The position numbers were made by a program, and so were the translations under genes. Of a stretch of 64,000 bases of DNA, positions 61,168 to 64,000 are shown in pieces. The stretch is from Pedobacter faecalis (lineage in GTDB: Bacteria > Bacteroidota > Bacteroidia > Sphingobacteriales > Sphingobacteriaceae), in NCBI RefSeq assembly GCF_030182585.1, contig NZ_JARXOW010000001.1, positions 2,418,001 through 2,482,000 on the forward strand, read 5' to 3'. Every line of letters starts with the position of its first letter. Position 1 is the stretch's first letter. Below the pieces are notes generated by a model. The model made no database searches. It had not been told where the DNA came from and saw only the letters and a program-made list of their open reading frames with translations.

Positions 61168-62613
61168 ATGAAAATTAAAAATAAGATAATATATATGATG
61201 CTTCTGGTTTCAATTACAGCCGCGTCATGTAAGAAATATTTAGACATAAATACCAGTCCGCTTACCTCTACGGTGGTTGAGCCGAAGCTGTTGTTTGGCT
61301 ACGCAATAACCGCTTGGGATGTGAACAAGAATAGTGGAGATGCATGGTTGCCAATAGGATTGATGACTCAAAACATCGCCAGTGGTGCCAATTACGGCTG
61401 GGGTAAGGATAATGTATATAACCTCAGCACTTACACACTCGGTAATACTTGGAAAGTTTTCTATAGTTCAGGAGGGAATAACCTTAAACTAGCGATTAAA
61501 GCTGCGGAAGAGGCCAGTCCAGTACAGAATAACACAGCCGCTCAATGTAAAATTGTGCTTGCGCAAATGATGTACGAGGCTACTACATTGTATGGAGATG
61601 TACCATTTTCTGAGGCGTTTCAACCTGAACAGTTTCCCTATCCAAAATATGACCAGCAGAAAGACGTGTTCGAGGGGATAATAGCGATGCTAGATCAAGC
61701 TATTGGGCAGATCGACCCTGCCAATCCGTTGAAGTTGACAGATTATGATATTTACTATGGAGGCGATATGGCAAAATGGACCCGACTGGCAAATTCTATC
61801 AAATTTAAGGTTCTTATGACGATGGTTGACAAGGATCCATCAAAGGCAACTCAGATAGGACAGTTACTTGCCGATCCTTCTTCCATGCTTAGTTCTGCAG
61901 CAGACACGTGGCAGCAAAAATATTATGCCACGACAAACAACGAAAACCCTAAGTACCGTCTTCTGAAGGAGTACACCAACGGAGAAAATCAATGGTTCTT
62001 TGCAAACAACAATGTATTTAAATACATGGAGCCAATAGACGACCCGCGTATCCCACAATTTTTTGATCCGGGTGCCGATGGTGAGTATAGAGCAGTTGAG
62101 ACGGAAGCGACCGCAAATGCAAATACCTCGCTCATTAGTGCTTACTTATATAGACCGGACGCCCCTTCGGTGATTCTGTCTTATCAAGAAATACTGCTAC
62201 TACAAGCAGAGGCATATGCAAGAGGGCTGGGTGTCGGACAAAATCTTGGTACTGCTCAGCAGCTCTATAGCGAAGGAGTTAGACAGTCAGCCTTGTTTTA
62301 CGGTGTCAGCGCTTCTGATGCTCAAGCGTTTGTCACTGAAGACTTGCCGAATTTGACAACATCGCCTGATCCGTTAAGACAGATACATTTGCAGCAATGG
62401 GTTGATTTAATGGACCGTCCTATGGAGGCGTTTGTACAGTGGCGCCGGTCAGGTCCGGAGGGATCTGAAGTGCCGGAATTAACTTTGCCGTTGGGCGCAT
62501 TTTCTGGTCCGCTGATAAGAAGATTTACTTTGTCAGAGGATGAAATTGCCGCAAACCCGAGCATTCCAAATCCACAGCCGAAGTATTTCGACAAGATGTG
62601 GTTTGACTTATAA
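61168..62613 (+). CDS. SusD/RagB family nutrient-binding lipoprotein
   Basis: A 481-residue surface lipoprotein that acts as the lid on the SusC transporter. The signal ends in ITAASC with the lipidated cysteine near residue 21, followed by KKYLDINTSPLTST. It belongs to the SusD-like_2 group (ARGLGVGQNLGTAQQLYSEG and HLQQWVDLMDRPMEAFVQWR towards the C-terminus, TPR-like helices in between). It lies 12 bases after susC in an operon and is followed by a terminator. No glycoside hydrolase, sulfatase or SusR-like regulator is adjacent, so the ligand may be a peptide or another compound. Confidence 0.94.
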   Translation: MKIKNKIIYMMLLVSITAASCKKYLDINTSPLTSTVVEPKLLFGYAITAWDVNKNSGDAWLPIGLMTQNIASGANYGWGKDNVYNLSTYTLGNTWKVFYSSGGNNLKLAIKAAEEASPVQNNTAAQCKIVLAQMMYEATTLYGDVPFSEAFQPEQFPYPKYDQQKDVFEGIIAMLDQAIGQIDPANPLKLTDYDIYYGGDMAKWTRLANSIKFKVLMTMVDKDPSKATQIGQLLADPSSMLSSAADTWQQKYYATTNNENPKYRLLKEYTNGENQWFFANNNVFKYMEPIDDPRIPQFFDPGADGEYRAVETEATANANTSLISAYLYRPDAPSVILSYQEILLLQAEAYARGLGVGQNLGTAQQLYSEGVRQSALFYGVSASDAQAFVTEDLPNLTTSPDPLRQIHLQQWVDLMDRPMEAFVQWRRSGPEGSEVPELTLPLGAFSGPLIRRFTLSEDEIAANPSIPNPQPKYFDKMWFDL

Positions 62614-62626
62614 TAAGCACGCACAT

Positions 62627-62656
62627 AAAGGGGTCATATTAATATGGCCCTTTTTT
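62627..62656 (+). terminator. terminator after the SusC/SusD operon
   Basis: Arms GGGTCATAT and ATATGGCCC (one mismatch as a U-G pair) surround a 2-4 base AT loop, followed by six T residues. Confidence 0.75.
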
Positions 62657-63095
62657 ATGATCTTTGTTTTGCCTTAACAGGTCCGACGCCAGACAGGTTC
62701 TGCCCACCATTACATTGCCCGAATTATGAAGTACCCCATAGAATCCACACGAATTTTTTAAGTAGGTCGGTCGTAATCAATCATTAAGATTGACCGACTT
62801 TGCGCGATTCAATGTATAATTGGGGAGTTACTCTAAACAGGTCTTCATCGGGTATAAACTGAATGTGAACAACCTTAGTAGAGTTTCAGAGAGAATAATT
62901 ATAATTGCCCCAAGTTGATAAAATTTTGACTATCTACGGGTTATAGGCCCTTTGGTTCCTATGAGTTGGTTATCGATTCTGTGTTAACTTTTACCGGCTT
63001 ATCGTCTATGTGGATAGACATAATTCCATTTGTTATTGTGCTTATTTCTAACTTCTTAAGAAGAAGGGCAGTGCCAAAGTAGAGTTTGATAGGCT
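62657..63095. other. long intergenic stretch with inverted repeat and possible gene remnant
   Basis: No convincing complete gene is present. At 62765-62800 an interrupted inverted repeat, GTCGGTC / GACCGAC with an extra AATC/GATT pair inside, could be an operator or a transcript end. Next to the LD-carboxypeptidase stop, an alternative minus-strand frame is open from 63098 back to a TAG at 62959-62961, and may be a shifted C-terminal remnant. The rest (62801-62955) shows nothing recognisable. Confidence 0.4.
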
Positions 63096-63938
63096 TTATC
63101 CCAGCCCTTTGCCCACCACTATAGCACGATTGTCGTCAATGTGGCCTGCAGGAAAATCAAAGTAGACAGGGTAGTCATACCTGTTGACCACTTGTAATAT
63201 GATTTCTTGAGTTGTTTGACCAAAAGGGATTTTTTCTTGCGGCATTTCGTTGAACGCGCCGACGATGAGGCCTTTAAGCTTTTCCAGCTTTCCCGATCTG
63301 TCTAACATCCGCATCATGCGGTCCACAGCAGCAGGTCGCTCTCCAACATCCTCAATAAAAAGAATTTTATCTGTGTAGTCCATTGCAGAAACAGAGCCTT
63401 CCAACATCACTAATAGCGTAAGGTTCCCCCCGATGATTGGTCCTGATTTAGGCAGATTTGGATACCCATACTCAATCGGCTCCCCAAACAATGCGCACCT
63501 CAAAGATTCAAGGGATTCGGGCGTGGCATCATCAAAAGTATAGGGCATCGGACCGTGTATGCTTTGTATGCCATATACCGCGTACAGGTGGGACAGCAAT
63601 ACGGTAACGTCGCTGAAACCGACGATCCATTTAGGGTTTTCAACAAAGTGAGTAAAGTCAAGCTCATCGATAATACGAAGGCAGCCATAGCCGCCCCGTC
63701 CAGCTATAATAGCGCTTACTGAAGGGTCGTTCATGAACCGTTGAAGGTCGGCGCGGCGCAACTCGTCGGTGCCGGCAAACTGGTGATGTTCAGCGGTAAC
63801 ACTTTCTCCCAATACGACCTCCAGTCCCCACGACTGAAACACCTCTATGGCCTTATCAATCGGTCGGGGCAGCCTGCTGGCAGGGCACACAATGGCAATC
63901 TTATCGCCCTTTTTTAAATAGGCGGGCTGTTTAATCAT
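63096..63938 (-). CDS. LD-carboxypeptidase (S66 family), probably C-terminally shortened
   Basis: A 280-residue cytoplasmic serine peptidase of family S66, which trims L,D-bonds of peptidoglycan tetrapeptides in recycling. The nucleophile serine is in IVGFSDVTVLLSHLY near residue 113. The catalytic glutamate is in LFIEDVGERPAAVDRMM near 208, and the histidine is in DFPAGHIDDNRAIVVG near 270. The open frame stops at once after VVGKGLG, without the final beta-strand that follows this point in most family members, which are usually near 300 residues. All catalytic residues are kept. See the finding on a possible frameshift. Confidence 0.88.
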   Translation of the reverse strand: MIKQPAYLKKGDKIAIVCPASRLPRPIDKAIEVFQSWGLEVVLGESVTAEHHQFAGTDELRRADLQRFMNDPSVSAIIAGRGGYGCLRIIDELDFTHFVENPKWIVGFSDVTVLLSHLYAVYGIQSIHGPMPYTFDDATPESLESLRCALFGEPIEYGYPNLPKSGPIIGGNLTLLVMLEGSVSAMDYTDKILFIEDVGERPAAVDRMMRMLDRSGKLEKLKGLIVGAFNEMPQEKIPFGQTTQEIILQVVNRYDYPVYFDFPAGHIDDNRAIVVGKGLG

Positions 63939-63959
63939 GAGGTAAAACGCTTATCTTTG
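63930..63959 (+). promoter_or_regulatory. promoter for a rightward gene beyond the window
   Basis: TATCTTTG at 63952-63959 on the plus strand matches the -7 consensus, with TTTA at 63930-63933 as a weak -33 variant (18-base spacer). No ATG follows before the window end, so the start codon of the gene it serves lies further right. It overlaps the LD-carboxypeptidase start region on the other strand. Confidence 0.45.
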
Positions 63960-64000
63960 CCAAAATAATAAAAATAGTTTTGGATAATAGTAAAATAAAA

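Noticed and set aside
62657..63095. tRNA gene or insertion-sequence remnant in the long gap
   Set aside because: No cloverleaf arms, no terminal inverted repeats with target duplication and no transposase-like frame could be seen.
1..64000. CRISPR array, prophage, integrative element or antiphage island
   Set aside because: No regularly spaced repeats, no integrase, transposase or phage genes, and no recognisable defence genes; the CPBP protease alone is not evidence for one.

Overview
The window is chromosomal DNA from a member of the Bacteroidota, most likely a Pedobacter-like member of the Sphingobacteriaceae. The evidence is a SusC/SusD outer-membrane pair, the gliding lipoprotein GldH, a DUF3078 protein, an S16 protein with a long tail, many lipoproteins, and promoters of the Bacteroidota type (TTG or TTTG, about 20 bases, TAnnTTTG). 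There is almost no Shine-Dalgarno signal, with one clear exception at 18223. No rRNA, tRNA, CRISPR array, transposase, integrase or phage gene was seen. This reads as a stable, housekeeping-rich chromosome segment whose right-hand end (from about 55 kb) is more adaptive.

Layout. 1-6998: 3' part of mnmG, an Ig-like lipoprotein, a gamma-carbonic anhydrase and the NAD genes nadB (leftward) and nadA (rightward) around a 455-base AT-rich divergent gap. 7014-13241: thiL, rmuC, a zinc peptidase, apaG-dusB, a CPBP membrane protease and cdsA. 13231-17844: an unrecognised 418-residue protein downstream of mfd. 17921-20459: a DUF2752/TM2 pair, then a Nif3-like protein and a zinc-ribbon coiled-coil protein. 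20622-21285: two small convergent genes (zinc finger and HTH-like). 21399-24539: rsfS-ftsH-LUD, leftward. 24580-31160: birA, pfkA, a YbjQ-like protein, a 5'-nucleotidase, the rpsP-rimM-trmD-rplS translation cluster and a glutamate dehydrogenase-family gene. 31179-34597: a leftward cluster of a GT51 glycosyltransferase, hpt and psd. 34711-40589: mrp-nifU, a small secreted protein, def, an M16 peptidase and htpG. 40747-43717: a DUF4397 lipoprotein, an ECF sigma factor overlapping a one-TM beta-barrel partner, and a small acidic protein. 43719-50753: leftward run ruvX, O-methyltransferase, LysM glucosaminidase, two envelope proteins, ffh and yifB. 50860-53915: holB-ricT-gldH. 53898-55199: murF. 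55281-63938: M14 peptidase, SusC, SusD and an LD-carboxypeptidase.

Most genes serve translation and RNA modification (mnmG, dusB, rpsP, rimM, trmD, rplS, rsfS, def), NAD and Fe-S metabolism, DNA repair (mfd, rmuC, ruvX, holB), lipid and peptidoglycan synthesis (cdsA, psd, murF, GT51) and protein quality control (ftsH, htpG, several peptidases).

No wholly new multi-gene system stands out. The best leads are: a recurrent TAnnTTTG box 3-6 bases before start codons, suggesting leaderless or very short-leader mRNAs; a sigma factor overlapping a protein that joins a cytosolic segment, a TM helix and a predicted outer-membrane barrel; a perfect palindrome over the dusB promoter; the unrecognised 418-residue protein; and an LD-carboxypeptidase that looks cut short at its C-terminus.
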